Source: Microbacterium rhizomatis
GTDB taxonomy: Bacteria; Actinomycetota; Actinomycetes; Actinomycetales; Microbacteriaceae
Reading direction: 5' to 3'
NCBI RefSeq assembly: GCF_008710745.1
Contig: NZ_VYSA01000007.1
Location: 1 to 64,000 of the forward strand
DNA: 64,000 bases
Below, piece by piece: positions 52,437-61,189 of this stretch. Every line of letters starts with the position of its first letter. Position 1 is the stretch's first letter. A model generated the notes under the pieces. The model worked only from the letters and a program-made list of their open reading frames with translations. It did not search any database and was not told the origin of the DNA. A program made the position numbers and the translations under genes.

Positions 52437-53020
52437 ATGACCAGCACCGCGCCCACGCCGTCCCGAGGGAACCCCGCCGCGCTGGCCCGGGCGCGGGCCG
52501 AGGCCAGCGCCCGCAAGCGCCGTGATGTCGTCGCGACCCTGCACGCCGCGGCAGACCGCGGGCAAGCTCTCACGGTCTCGACTCTCGCGGCCTCGGCCGG
52601 CGTGAGCCGTCAGGTCCTTTACAGCCAGCCTGACATCATGGGTGGGCTGCGCCGGCACCAGGAGCGATACCCAGCCGCAGGCGACCGCCCCCTCCACGCG
52701 GCCCGCGCCGCGGACCTGGTCAACGCGCAGGACACGATCAAACGACTCAAGGGTGAAGCCCGCGAGTTGAATCGGAGGCTCGAGGCCGGTCTTGCCGCGC
52801 AGCTCGAGCTCCGGATGAGAAGAGGCTGCGTCAGCTCCATGAGCATCGCGGCAATGAGATCGAACGACTCCTCGCCCAGAACGCCGACCTGCTCCGCGTC
52901 GTCTCGCAACTGCGCGAACAAGTCCGTAGTCTCGAGGACGATCTCGTAGTGGAACGTACCGCCATCCATGTCACCGGGCAGCCCGCCAACGTCACCAGCA
53001 TCAGATTCGGTGACCGATGA
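52437..53020 (+). pseudogene. DUF6262/TnpC-type transposon protein with a frameshift
   Basis: From ATG 52437: a basic N-terminus (LARARAEASARKRRDVVATL), SVSTLAASAGVSRQVLYSQPD-like HTH, then NAQDTIKRLKGEARELNRRLEAG coiled coil. Near 52800 the frame shifts; the other frame completes the protein as RLRQLHEHRGNEIERLLAQN and LREQVRSLEDDLVVERTAI to TGA 53018-53020. This is the accessory protein that follows TnpB in Tn554-like elements. The gene pair is the decayed end of such a transposon. Confidence 0.7.
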
Positions 53021-53080
53021 AGAAACGGCGAAGCGGGCCACCCCTTGCGATGGTGTCTCGCTCCGCCGAATCTTGCTCGG

Positions 53081-53602
53081 CTATCGAGTGAGTTCGACGC
53101 TCTTGCCCGTCACTTCAGTCCCGAAAGTGATGGTCTGGTTGAGGCCGCTGTATCCGGACATGCAGGGGTTGTTGCCTGCGTACGACCAGCACAGCTTCGC
53201 TCGATAGTTGTTGCTCTTGAAGTTGCCCCGGTTGGGCCAGGTTCCGCTGGCGCCGGTACCGTCGAATCCGTACCAGAGGTGCGGTGACAGGTAGCCCTGC
53301 CAGCAGGCCCGGTCACCGCTGCAGTTCGGCACCACGCCGAACGGCTGAACCTGCGACGGTGCGGCATCGATCGCCACGAAGTCGCCGGTGGTGGGGTCCA
53401 CGGTCAGGATCGCCGGCTCACCGGACTCGAACAGGTCTCGCTCAGTTTGAGTGAAGTTGCTGAGCGGGTTATCGTCCACGGATGCGCTGGCGGGGAGTCC
53501 TGCCCACACGGACGCGACGACGAAAAGGAGTGCGGCGGCCGCGGCGATGAGGCGAGGGCGCACGGTCGTCGCCGTCGCGGTGACGTGGGTCACGCTGCCC
53601 AT
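53081..53602 (-). CDS. Secreted hypothetical protein
   Basis: 173 residues from ATG 53602. Signal peptide: RPRLIAAAAALLFVVASVWA with an ASAS cleavage region near 37. The mature part has an N-terminal acidic helix and a C-terminal domain with four cysteines (NCSGDRAC, KLCW, NPCMSG) and many aromatic residues, suggesting a small disulfide-bonded extracellular fold. The ATG overlaps the upstream gene by 13 nt, so both are cotranscribed. No family named with confidence; a small inhibitor-like domain is possible. Confidence 0.65.
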   Translation of the reverse strand: MGSVTHVTATATTVRPRLIAAAAALLFVVASVWAGLPASASVDDNPLSNFTQTERDLFESGEPAILTVDPTTGDFVAIDAAPSQVQPFGVVPNCSGDRACWQGYLSPHLWYGFDGTGASGTWPNRGNFKSNNYRAKLCWSYAGNNPCMSGYSGLNQTITFGTEVTGKSVELTR

Positions 53603-54156
53603 CGGATGGACGAGGCGCGGTCGTTCATCGCGGCGCCGACGTTGCTGGAATTCACGTAGTACCCGTAGGACGCGCCGCCGTAGTTGTTGTTCTCGAAGAT
53701 CGCGGTCTTGCAGTTTGAGTACGACTGGAACGACGTGATCCGGTTGTCCCATCCGATACTGGAGAGGCTGGTGTATCCGTGGGCGTAGCCGTAGCAGCCG
53801 TTCTGGGTGACGCTCGCTGCGTAGGAGGCGCCGCCGTAGTTGTTGTTCTCGTAGAAGATGCCGATGACGGTGCTTGCCAGCGGCGTGACGTCGGAGCGAG
53901 CGCTGCCGGAGTCGCTGAGGAGTTCGTCGCTGACTTCGAGCGCGCCGTCAGGCGTGGACAGAACGATGCCGTAGGTCTCGTACACGGCGTCCGCGAGGTT
54001 GTCGTCGGCGTCGACGCACAGGGACTTCCCGGTGTCGAGCTCCTGCCAACAGCTTTGAGTGCGGTCGATGGTGTCGGCAGTTGCCGCGGGGGCCGTCACT
54101 GCGGCGGCTCCGATCATGAGCAGGGATGCGGCGAGGGCAGCGAGTGGACGTTTCAT
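53590..54156 (-). CDS. Secreted I36 inhibitor / beta-gamma-crystallin-like protein
   Basis: 188 residues from ATG 54156. Signal peptide MKRPLAALAASLLMIGAAAV with an ATADT cleavage region. The C-terminal half has two Greek-key-like repeats, each with FYENNNYGGASYAASV or IFENNNYGGASYGYYV followed by a hydrophobic/Trp strand, as in peptidase inhibitor family I36 and microbial crystallin-like proteins. Two cysteines between repeats (QNGCYG, SNCKTA). It may inhibit metalloproteases or strengthen the cell surface. It is divergent from the sigma-factor operon, which may control it. Confidence 0.78.
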   Translation of the reverse strand: MKRPLAALAASLLMIGAAAVTAPAATADTIDRTQSCWQELDTGKSLCVDADDNLADAVYETYGIVLSTPDGALEVSDELLSDSGSARSDVTPLASTVIGIFYENNNYGGASYAASVTQNGCYGYAHGYTSLSSIGWDNRITSFQSYSNCKTAIFENNNYGGASYGYYVNSSNVGAAMNDRASSIRWAA

Positions 54157-54340
54157 GATGTTGGTCTGTTCCCTTCGGATCGAGGATCTTCGTTCAGAGC
54201 CTTGCGACGATCGCTGCTCACACGCCAGACCTCGACGAATACTGAGACCCTTTGGTCCGAACGGACAGCCACTCCGACAGATCCACCCGGTGAGGGAACA
54301 TGGGGTACTAGAAAGAGTCGTGTGTCGGAGGGAGTGGCAG

Positions 54341-54937
54341 GTGGTGGAGCCCGCGCGCGCGTCCCAGGATCGGCAGCACCTCGCCTCGGCTGATCATGTC
54401 GAGGACGATGTGCCATTGTTGCTGCGACTGCGTGACGGGGACGACACCGCGCTGAGTGAACTCCATGAGCGCCACGTCCGAGCGGTGTATTTGCTCGCGC
54501 GGAGCAAGCTTGACTCCGCGTCAGACGCCGAGGAGGTGACCCAGGACGCGTTCCTGCTGTTGTGGCGCAAGTGCCGTCGTGTTGACCTGGCCGGCACATC
54601 TTGTTTGCCATGGTTGCTGACCACTGCGAACTACCTGGCCCTCAACGTTCAGCGGGCGAGTAGGCGTCGAACGCAGCGTGTCACGACTGCCCTGAGTGAA
54701 GACGATCTCGCCTCCCCGCGCGAGGTGGACGCCGAAGCAGCGAGGAACATGGAGCTCGAACAGGTCCGAAGGATCGTTGCGGCCCTCCCGCAGATCGACC
54801 AGGACGTGTTTCGGCTTTGCATGGTCGAAGGGCTCAGCTACAAGCAGGCCGCGCACCACCTTCGCACCAGTCACTCGGCCGTGCGGAACCGCTTGTCCCG
54901 GGTGCGCGGAGCGTTGAGGAAGCAGATGGACCGATGA
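54341..54937 (+). CDS. ECF-type RNA polymerase sigma factor
   Basis: 198 residues from GTG 54341 (GGAGGGAG 6 nt before; GTG 54344 also possible). Region 2: LSELHERHVRAVYLLARSKL then SDAEEVTQDAFLLLWRKCR; region 4: LPQIDQDVFRLCMVEGLSYKQAAHHLRTSHSAVRNRL. No region 3. It would direct polymerase to a small regulon, perhaps its own operon and the divergent secreted genes. ATGA overlap with the next gene. Confidence 0.88.
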   Translation: MVEPARASQDRQHLASADHVEDDVPLLLRLRDGDDTALSELHERHVRAVYLLARSKLDSASDAEEVTQDAFLLLWRKCRRVDLAGTSCLPWLLTTANYLALNVQRASRRRTQRVTTALSEDDLASPREVDAEAARNMELEQVRRIVAALPQIDQDVFRLCMVEGLSYKQAAHHLRTSHSAVRNRLSRVRGALRKQMDR

Positions 54938-55401
54938 CCGTTGACGAGCCGAACTACGACCGAATGCGCGACGATCTCATGCGGGAAGTGCGGCGACGCA
55001 CAGACCGGAACCGGACCCGGAAGCGGGTCGGCGTCTTCATCGGCGCCGGGGTGCTCGTCGCTGTCACCACAGGTGGGGCGTTGATCGCCCTTGCATCCGC
55101 GGAACTGCGACACAACTCCGCGTACTGCCACGAATCAGCCTCATTGCAGAGCCGCGTTCAGCAGGTGGGGGATCCTTCCCCGGTGGGAAAGGACCGCGTT
55201 GCCCGCGCGATCGGCCTGTGTGAATCCGTGTGGCGCATCGGCGTGCTCGGTGGGGACAACGACGGACCGCCCCCCAACGACGGGCGGATCCATCCCGTGC
55301 CCGAGCTGTTCGTCTGCGCGCAACGTGACGGGACGCTCGCGGTCTTCCCGGAGCAGAATGGCGCAGCTTGCAGCGACCTGGGCATGGAGCCGCCCCGGTG
55401 A
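54934..55401 (+). CDS. Single-pass membrane protein, possible anti-sigma factor
   Basis: 155 residues from the ATG overlapping the sigma-factor stop. A charged cytoplasmic N-terminus of ~37 residues (YDRMRDDLMREVRRRTDRNR), one helix (VGVFIGAGVLVAVTTGGALIAL), then an extracellular part with four Cys (AYCHE, GLCES, FVCAQ, AACSD). Position and topology are those of an anti-sigma factor, but the HxxxCxxC motif is absent, so the role is inferred. It overlaps the next gene (GTGA). Confidence 0.65.
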   Translation: MTVDEPNYDRMRDDLMREVRRRTDRNRTRKRVGVFIGAGVLVAVTTGGALIALASAELRHNSAYCHESASLQSRVQQVGDPSPVGKDRVARAIGLCESVWRIGVLGGDNDGPPPNDGRIHPVPELFVCAQRDGTLAVFPEQNGAACSDLGMEPPR

Positions 55402-56807
55402 CGATCACCCCGATCCGGGCGCTGCCCACGACGGTGACCGGGATGCCCGGTCGGCACCGGGCTACGGGATGGATTGCGCCGTGCGTCGTTGGGGTGATCG
55501 TCGCGACGACGTACATCGTCTACGCGGCCTGGCAATGGTCGCAGTTCGTTGTGAAGTCCTGGGACCTAAGTATCTTCACCCAGTTGCTCGACAGCTACGC
55601 CCGGGTGCAGCCGCCGATCGTGAACATCAAGGGCGATGGATATAACCTGCTAGGCGATCACTTCCACCCACTTCTTGCGCTGATCGCTCCCGTGTACGCG
55701 ATCGCGCCTCACGCGTTCACTCTTCTCGTCGTCCAAGCAGTGTGTTTCGCGGTTGCTGCAGCGGTATTCGCCCGCACCGCGACCCATAGCCTCGGCACCG
55801 TCGCGGGCGGCGTCCTTATCGGGCTCGCGTTCGGCTTCAGCTGGGGTCTGCAATACGCCGCCGAAGCACAGTTCCACGAGATCGCCCTCGCCGTCCCCTT
55901 GATCACCCTGTCGCTCAGTGCGCTGTTCGAGCGCCGCGATCTCGCCACCGTACTGTGGGCGGCACCCCTGGTCTTCGTCAAGGAAGACCTCGGCCTCACC
56001 GTCGCGATCATCGGACTCCTTGTCGCTTACCGCTCCCGCAAGCCGCTCGGGATCTGGCTCACCGTCTGGGGCGTCGGCTGGTTCGCGATCGCCGTGTTCA
56101 TCGTGCTCCCTATCCTCAACCCCCAAGGTTCCTGGGCCTACGCCAGCAACGCCAACCCCCTGACGCTCCTCGCCGGTCCTGGCGCGCTCTTCCACCCATC
56201 GAAAGGACTCACCCTCACGCTGCTCCTGGTGATCAGCGGCGGGCTCATCCTCCGGTCACCAATCGCCCTCGGCCTCCTGCCGACCCTCGCGTGGCGATTC
56301 CTCTCCAGCAACCATGGCTACTGGGGGCCAAGCTGGCACTACAGCGCCGTACTCATGCCGATCGTGTTCGTCGCGCTCCTGGACGCCATCAACCGCGGAC
56401 CCACCGCCCGGTGGGCCTGGCTTCGCAACTACAGCCGCCACGGCGCCGCGATCGCCGTCACTGCAGCAGCAGTGCTCCTACCCACACTCCCGCTCTGGTC
56501 GTTTCTCACACCCAACTCGTGGGACCCGCCGGAGCGGGGCGACGCAGCAACCACAATCCTTGACGCGATACCTGGGGGTGCCTCCGTTGAGACGGACATC
56601 GGTCTCATGTCCTACCTCGTCGACGACCACGACGCCTACTGGCTCGGAATTTCCAATCCCACCCCGGACTGTATCCTCATCGACCGGATAGCCGGTGGCA
56701 CACCACACGAGTGGGGCAGCGCCCTCGACGTCGCAACCCGACTCCATCCAGGAGCGACCTACCACGCCATCGCCACGCAGAGCGGGTACGAGCTTGCCTG
56801 CCAGTGA
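55398..56807 (+). CDS. DUF2079 polytopic membrane protein
   Basis: 469 residues from GTG 55398. About ten helices. The N-terminal pattern YAAWQWSQFVVKSWDLSIF followed by LLGDHFHPLLALIAPVYAI is that of DUF2079, a glycosyltransferase-like (GT-C) membrane family. PLVFVKEDLGLTVAIIG is the second hallmark (acidic residues facing outside). It may transfer a sugar from a lipid carrier on the outer face. Third gene of the sigma-factor operon. Confidence 0.78.
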   Translation: MTITPIRALPTTVTGMPGRHRATGWIAPCVVGVIVATTYIVYAAWQWSQFVVKSWDLSIFTQLLDSYARVQPPIVNIKGDGYNLLGDHFHPLLALIAPVYAIAPHAFTLLVVQAVCFAVAAAVFARTATHSLGTVAGGVLIGLAFGFSWGLQYAAEAQFHEIALAVPLITLSLSALFERRDLATVLWAAPLVFVKEDLGLTVAIIGLLVAYRSRKPLGIWLTVWGVGWFAIAVFIVLPILNPQGSWAYASNANPLTLLAGPGALFHPSKGLTLTLLLVISGGLILRSPIALGLLPTLAWRFLSSNHGYWGPSWHYSAVLMPIVFVALLDAINRGPTARWAWLRNYSRHGAAIAVTAAAVLLPTLPLWSFLTPNSWDPPERGDAATTILDAIPGGASVETDIGLMSYLVDDHDAYWLGISNPTPDCILIDRIAGGTPHEWGSALDVATRLHPGATYHAIATQSGYELACQ

Positions 56808-56846
56808 CTGACGTCGTCTACGTCCATTCACGCAGAATCTTGCCTT

Positions 56847-56911
56847 TCGTAGATCGTCAGGGTTGTGGGGCGCTCGGGGTGGGAGTATCGGCGAGCTGTA
56901 TCTCGGCAATG
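56847..56911. repeat. Methylase repeat, copy 1 (of 63233-63301)
   Basis: GCGCTCGGGGTGGGAGTAT starts a 42-bp near-identical match to 63260-63301; similarity extends through TCGTAGATCGTCAGG at the left end with a small indel. Same orientation in both copies, flanking ~6.3 kb. Confidence 0.75.
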
Positions 56912-57042
56912 AGCTGCGCCACGGTGTATGGGGTGAAGAATTGTCCCCGGTCGCGGTCAGCGATGCCGAACGGCACGGCCGGCGCGTGCGGCGATCGGAC
57001 GGCACTCCAGATCGCAGTCTCTTCGGCGCAATCGAGCGGGTT
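56847..57042 (-). pseudogene. N6-adenine methylase, N-terminal fragment
   Basis: The minus strand reads AEETAIWSAVRSPHAPAVPF then GIADRDRGQFFTPYTVAQLI and AEIQLADTPTPSA. GQFFTPYTVAQL is the conserved SAM-entry block of type I-like N6-adenine methylases. A stop (57043-57045) precedes it and a frameshift ends it near 56870; homology to the second copy continues to 56847. It is the N-terminal counterpart of the fragment at 62862-63301. Confidence 0.72.
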
Positions 57043-57081
57043 CTACGACACCTAAGGGGATGCCGCGGAAACTGAAGCTCG

Positions 57082-57250
57082 CTAACCTCCGAGATTCGCC
57101 TCGATCAGGTTGCGCAGTTCTACGAAGTGCTCGTTTGGGTCTTCGTATGGTTCCCAGCGATTGAGTTGAGCCCGCACCCATGTCCAGTCGTCTCGTCGCA
57201 GTACGATCTCGAGTGAACGATCATTGGGTGGCCATCCAGTGTCGTCTTTG
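57082..57250 (-). pseudogene. C-terminal remnant after the helicase gene
   Basis: In the frame next to the helicase end, the minus strand reads KDDTGWPPNDRSLEIVLRRD and DWTWVRAQLNRWEPYEDPNE, ending HFVELRNLIEANLGG. It probably represents the displaced C-terminus of the helicase or of its longer ancestor after an internal deletion and frameshift. Confidence 0.45.
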
Positions 57251-58582
57251 GGACCCTGGTACGCCGCAGCTGCTCGCCATGCTAACCAGTAGTGCGTCGA
57301 GCCTCTCCTCCGGGCTGAATGCCTCTGGTAGGCCGTCCAATACAAGGATGCGGCAAGCGTCGTCCGGAAGGTCGATGCCGTCATATCTGTTCACCAAGAC
57401 GACTAAACCGACGTGCTTTTCGCCACGCAATTTCTCGACGGCCTCATCGATGTCGTCTTTCGTGGCGATGATCGCTGCGTCCGGCTCCCACGCTTTGGCC
57501 CACTTCTCGCTTGGGACTAGCACGACTGTGTTGTATGTCTTGCTGAGCTTGACGATCTTCGCGCGGATCTTTTCAGCGCTGAGGTCGGGATTGATCTCGA
57601 GCGGCGCGAGGATCATTCGCTCACCAATATCGCCGGCTGTTACGGGCGTGACGGGTTGCGACACGCTGTCTGGTTCGGCGCCAAAATCGGTCACGAGGAC
57701 GCTGTCGTCCGCGAGAGTCGCTGTGAGGAAGATTCTGTGATTCGCTTCCATAAAAGAAGTCACGTGGTCTATTGGCGGGCAGAAGGGTGTGATCGTCAGC
57801 TCGTTGTTGGAGAAGACTGCGCGGCAAGTCAGTAGTACCTCTTTGACGGCGGGCCACTGCCAGTAGAGGTCTTGCTTATCGCTGGTCTGGGTGCGCAGAA
57901 TCTCTCGCGCTTGCTCGACCTTCGAGCGCCATGCCCAGAATGGAACGCGCACAGGGCTTCCCCGACGGTCGTCGCGGACATCCATGTAGGAATCGGATGA
58001 TTGAGTTTTCAGATCATCCGCGAACAATGAAAGCAGCTGATTGAAGGCGGCGTTCTTGCGGGGAAGCGTCAGCGCCAGCTGCGTGCGGGTTGTGGCAATC
58101 GCTGCATGAGCATCGTCGATCACGACCGACCCGATTGGAGCGCGCGCGCGGCTCGGTCGATCCTTGGAAAATTTGGTACGCCCGTTGACGAGCTCGTAGG
58201 CGTTGATCACCCCGATTGCCTCACTGTTGAGGTACCCGGCTCCGTCAACGTTGGTGGTGGTCGCAATGCCAAGCTTTTCCGCTTCGGCCCGCACCTGATT
58301 GACGAGGTACTTTGTGGGAGCTACGTAAAGCGCAGGCCCTTCGCCTGCGTTGATGTAACTCTGCAAGATGATGAGGCCATCAATCGTTTTACCGCCCCCG
58401 GTATTGACCTTGATCACGATGTCGCGTTCATCTCTCCGCAGATGCCACGAAGTCAGAACCTGGCCCTGGACATCGCGAAGATAGCCATAGCCAGGAGCCT
58501 TGGTTAGCTGCCCGTGTAGCTCGCGGGGCTCGATGGGATCGGACTCTTCCGCATCAGCCAGCATCGAACTAAAGTCGACCAT
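57221..58582 (-). CDS. DEAD/DEAH-type helicase, probably truncated
   Basis: 453 residues from ATG 58582 (AGGAAGAGG before it). Domain 1: Q-like LRDVQGQVLTSWHLRRD, Walker A VKVNTGGGKTIDGLI (residues ~58-72), YVAPTKYLVNQV, DEAD-like VVIDDAHAA, motif III IFLTATLADD. Domain 2 has VVLVPSEKWAKAWE and VLVNRYDGIDLPDDACRILVLDG but stops before motif VI (QxxGRxxR), replaced by an unrelated-looking tail of ~20 residues. Full-length relatives run well beyond 600 residues. Last gene of the operon with the XRE-ImmA and unknown genes; the set looks like a phage-defence module whose helicase has been damaged. Confidence 0.72.
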   Translation of the reverse strand: MVDFSSMLADAEESDPIEPRELHGQLTKAPGYGYLRDVQGQVLTSWHLRRDERDIVIKVNTGGGKTIDGLIILQSYINAGEGPALYVAPTKYLVNQVRAEAEKLGIATTTNVDGAGYLNSEAIGVINAYELVNGRTKFSKDRPSRARAPIGSVVIDDAHAAIATTRTQLALTLPRKNAAFNQLLSLFADDLKTQSSDSYMDVRDDRRGSPVRVPFWAWRSKVEQAREILRTQTSDKQDLYWQWPAVKEVLLTCRAVFSNNELTITPFCPPIDHVTSFMEANHRIFLTATLADDSVLVTDFGAEPDSVSQPVTPVTAGDIGERMILAPLEINPDLSAEKIRAKIVKLSKTYNTVVLVPSEKWAKAWEPDAAIIATKDDIDEAVEKLRGEKHVGLVVLVNRYDGIDLPDDACRILVLDGLPEAFSPEERLDALLVSMASSCGVPGSQRRHWMATQ

Positions 58583-58727
58583 TCCAACCTCTTCCTGAGA
58601 TCGATTGATATTTGCGCGAGTCTCCTACAACACGCTAGCGGGGGCACCACTTAGAGCTAGAAGAGCATTGACGCGCACGATAGGTGTCGACCGTAAGCCG
58701 GCCCTCAGGTCGAGTCGCTCGATTGAA

Positions 58728-59900
58728 TCACCGCTGGAGGCGCGTGGGTAGGTTTGCCTTGTTTGTTCGTTCGCGTGACTGAAAATTGACGTATGAGACG
58801 TTGTCGCGTTCTTGTTCACGGCTGCCGAGGGGGTCTGGAGCGAGGGAGCGGAGCATGGCGGTTGGCAGGCCGAGTTCGTCGACGACGCGCTCGCCGGCGA
58901 ATGGTGTTGCACCGTAGCGGCGTTCCAGGAGCTTGCGAAGCAGCTTGGGTGCCTCGTGGGGCACCTGAACAGGTTCGCCCTTCCTCCATCCGCGCGCGGA
59001 GATCTGTCGGAAGAGTCCCTGAGAGCGTTCACTGCTCAGCACTTCCAGTTGGCGGCCACGCATCACCAGGGCTTGCATTGAAAGGCCCCACTTTGCCTTC
59101 ATTTCGGCGAGGGCTTTCAGGCCCATGGTCTCGCTGTAGTTGCCCGCGATAGCTCGTGAGGGTGCGAGGAGAGCGCCGGCGAAAAGATTTGCTTCGCGTT
59201 CTTTCACGTCCGGGTCTACGGCGGGGCGGAAGGTGTGCAGGATCATATGGCCGGCCTCGTGGGCAGTGGTGAATCGGTCGCGATCGCCTGAGGAGCCGGG
59301 GAAGATTGCCACGACTGCTGTCTCTCCCACGCCGAGCCAATAGGAGGCGCCAAAGTGTTGGGACTTCCCCTCGCCGTACAGCGGTTCTTCCTCGCCAGGC
59401 AGGACGAGGGGGCACACGACGATGCCGCGGCGCTCCATGGTGCGAACTAGATGGTTGAGCGGGGAGGCTGAGTCGAGTCCCCAGGCCGCTCTTGTCTCCT
59501 GGGCGATTTCTTCGATGCGGTCAATGCTCAATTCGGCTTCGCGATCGTCGACGACTGGCAGCGTTGGCTGCGGGTAACCGGAGCCGTCGAGCAACTGCTC
59601 CGAGATCCGGAACGCTTCTTTGAACAGCTGTCGCGCTTGTTCCGTGTCTTTGCTTCGCGCGGTCTTCATTCGTCGGAATTCCGGGCTGGCTCCGGGGCCG
59701 GAAAGTTGCCTGAACTGGAAGAAGCTTGAGGGCAACCCAAGTGCGTTTGAGATGGCTGCGAGCTGATCTTCACTAGCCATGCGGTCGCCGCGCTCGATCA
59801 TAGAAATGAGCGGTTGCTGGAGATTGCTCGCTTTCGCAAGATCGGCCTGGGTGACGTTCATCAGCACCCGGCCGTCACGGATGCGCGTCCCGTCAACCAT
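58728..59900 (-). CDS. XRE-ImmA/IrrE family protein
   Basis: 390 residues from ATG 59900, overlapping the previous stop by 8 nt. N-terminal XRE HTH: MNVTQADLAKASNLQQPLIS then MIERGDRMASEDQLAAISNA (residues ~15-60). Central zinc-peptidase domain with FTTAHEAGHMILH (HExxH-type, residues ~240-250) and EREANLFAGALLAP (third ligand Glu). Such proteins cut partner repressors after DNA damage or phage signals. Here regulator and protease are fused, so it may control its own operon and sense the target of the unknown protein. The C-terminal ~100 residues are not assigned. Confidence 0.88.
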   Translation of the reverse strand: MVDGTRIRDGRVLMNVTQADLAKASNLQQPLISMIERGDRMASEDQLAAISNALGLPSSFFQFRQLSGPGASPEFRRMKTARSKDTEQARQLFKEAFRISEQLLDGSGYPQPTLPVVDDREAELSIDRIEEIAQETRAAWGLDSASPLNHLVRTMERRGIVVCPLVLPGEEEPLYGEGKSQHFGASYWLGVGETAVVAIFPGSSGDRDRFTTAHEAGHMILHTFRPAVDPDVKEREANLFAGALLAPSRAIAGNYSETMGLKALAEMKAKWGLSMQALVMRGRQLEVLSSERSQGLFRQISARGWRKGEPVQVPHEAPKLLRKLLERRYGATPFAGERVVDELGLPTAMLRSLAPDPLGSREQERDNVSYVNFQSRERTNKANLPTRLQR

Positions 59901-60519
59901 TGCCGAGGTCCCCCTCTTCCTCGACGTCCTCGGTGAAGTAGTCGAGGTCTTCTTCGCGCTGTTCGAAGGCGAGGTCGTTGAAAGTAACACCCCGTTCGAG
60001 GGAGATGTCTAGATCGAGCCGTACGTTCTTGTTCAAGCGGACAGCGCCGAGAGTATGAACAAGCCGGAGTGTGAATTCCTGACCTTGCCGTTCCCAGAGG
60101 AGCAGGAACTTGTGTGAGGAGATCAGCACCTCTGGCTCCAACTCAAGCAGGCTGTTGCTGTAATAGCTCACGCGAGCACGGTTCTTGCCAGTCGGAGGGA
60201 CTACTTCGGGTGACCACGTGTGGAGTAATCGAATCGAATGCGCGCCGTTCGCGAGCCAGACAGGACAGTTCGGTCCTGTGTCCCTCACGAGCATCCACTC
60301 GCCCATGGCGCCCTCATCAAGTCGGTCGAGCTCGCGATGAACAAGGGCGCGAGCAACGTGCGTTCGGGTACTGCTGTAACGCTCGATGGAACGCAACGGT
60401 CCCGTGGCGCTGAACGCAGCGTCGAGGAGAGGAGCGGCTGAGTCCAGTGCGTCGAAGACAGAGTCGGTAGCCGGCTGAATGGACTCGAGGAGATTCTCGA
60501 TCTGGTCGGGTGTGCTCAC
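59893..60519 (-). CDS. Unknown protein, first gene of the XRE-helicase operon
   Basis: 208 residues from GTG 60519, probably leaderless. No signal or membrane segment. N-terminal third is helical and acidic (ENLLESIQPATDSVFDALDS); the middle is strand-rich (GEWMLVRDTGPNCPVWLANG, EPEVLISSHKFLLLWERQGQ). The C-terminus is very acidic (EDLDYFTEDVEEEGDLG), resembling DNA-mimic or interaction tails. I do not recognise the family. Position and overlap with the ImmA gene suggest a partner or substrate of that protease. Confidence 0.7.
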   Translation of the reverse strand: MSTPDQIENLLESIQPATDSVFDALDSAAPLLDAAFSATGPLRSIERYSSTRTHVARALVHRELDRLDEGAMGEWMLVRDTGPNCPVWLANGAHSIRLLHTWSPEVVPPTGKNRARVSYYSNSLLELEPEVLISSHKFLLLWERQGQEFTLRLVHTLGAVRLNKNVRLDLDISLERGVTFNDLAFEQREEDLDYFTEDVEEEGDLGNG

Positions 60520-60532
60520 GGATGTTATATTA
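60520..60532 (-). promoter_or_regulatory. Leaderless promoter of the XRE-helicase operon
   Basis: On the minus strand GATAATATAAC contains TAATAT 7 nt before the GTG start at 60519. This AT-rich patch stands out in high-GC DNA. Weak -35. Confidence 0.45.
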
Positions 60533-60692
60533 TCACGCGAACTAGCACAACACGATTGCCGACACCGCCTCGACTGTGCGGCAAGGTCAGCTTGGCTGCC
60601 GTCGAGACCGGCGTGTCACCGCTTGAGCCCAAGCGAACTGACGTCGTACCCACCGCGTGAGTATGCCCCGCGCTCGCATCATGATGGTCTGC

Positions 60693-61175
60693 ATGACTGA
60701 TGAATCGTGGTCCGATCTTGACGATGCAGAATTGCGCTTCCAGTCCCTCGACGAGCAGCACCCTGCAAAGGTCGCGACTGCGTTCGTCCACCTCGTGCTG
60801 ACGGAGCCGATGCACTCCGACATTGCGGCTGAATTCGTGACGCCGGAAAAGCTCTCTGATTGGGGGGACTTCTCGACGGCGCGTTCGTTCTTTCTCGACC
60901 AGGCGCTTGCGATCTCGACTAGATCGTTGCGCGCACGCAACAACCTAGACGTCGCGTACGTCAAACTCGTGCCGGACAACGGCACGTACTTCAGTGACGG
61001 TCCTCGCCAGGACTTCGCCGCATGGGTCACACTTGTCTGGCGCCCTGAACTCGGCGGCTGGCGGATTCACGCTTTTGGCGACCCCATCCCGCCCGAGCTG
61101 CTTCCCCGAACGGCGAAGGGGAACGCCGCACCTGTTTTCGAGGGAGATCAGGAGATTGACGTCGTCGCAGGTTGA
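60693..61175 (+). CDS. Hypothetical protein
   Basis: 160 residues from ATG 60693 (earlier in-frame starts at 60657 onward lack support). Soluble, acidic start MTDESWSDLDDAELRF; alternating strands such as VAYVKLVPDNGTYF and WVTLVWRPELGGWRIHAFGD near the C-terminus. The latter resembles small SnoaL-like or nuclear-transport-factor folds, but this is a guess. Divergent from the XRE-helicase operon, sharing the 170-bp region between. Confidence 0.6.
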   Translation: MTDESWSDLDDAELRFQSLDEQHPAKVATAFVHLVLTEPMHSDIAAEFVTPEKLSDWGDFSTARSFFLDQALAISTRSLRARNNLDVAYVKLVPDNGTYFSDGPRQDFAAWVTLVWRPELGGWRIHAFGDPIPPELLPRTAKGNAAPVFEGDQEIDVVAG

Positions 61176-61189
61176 CAAGCATTGGGGTC

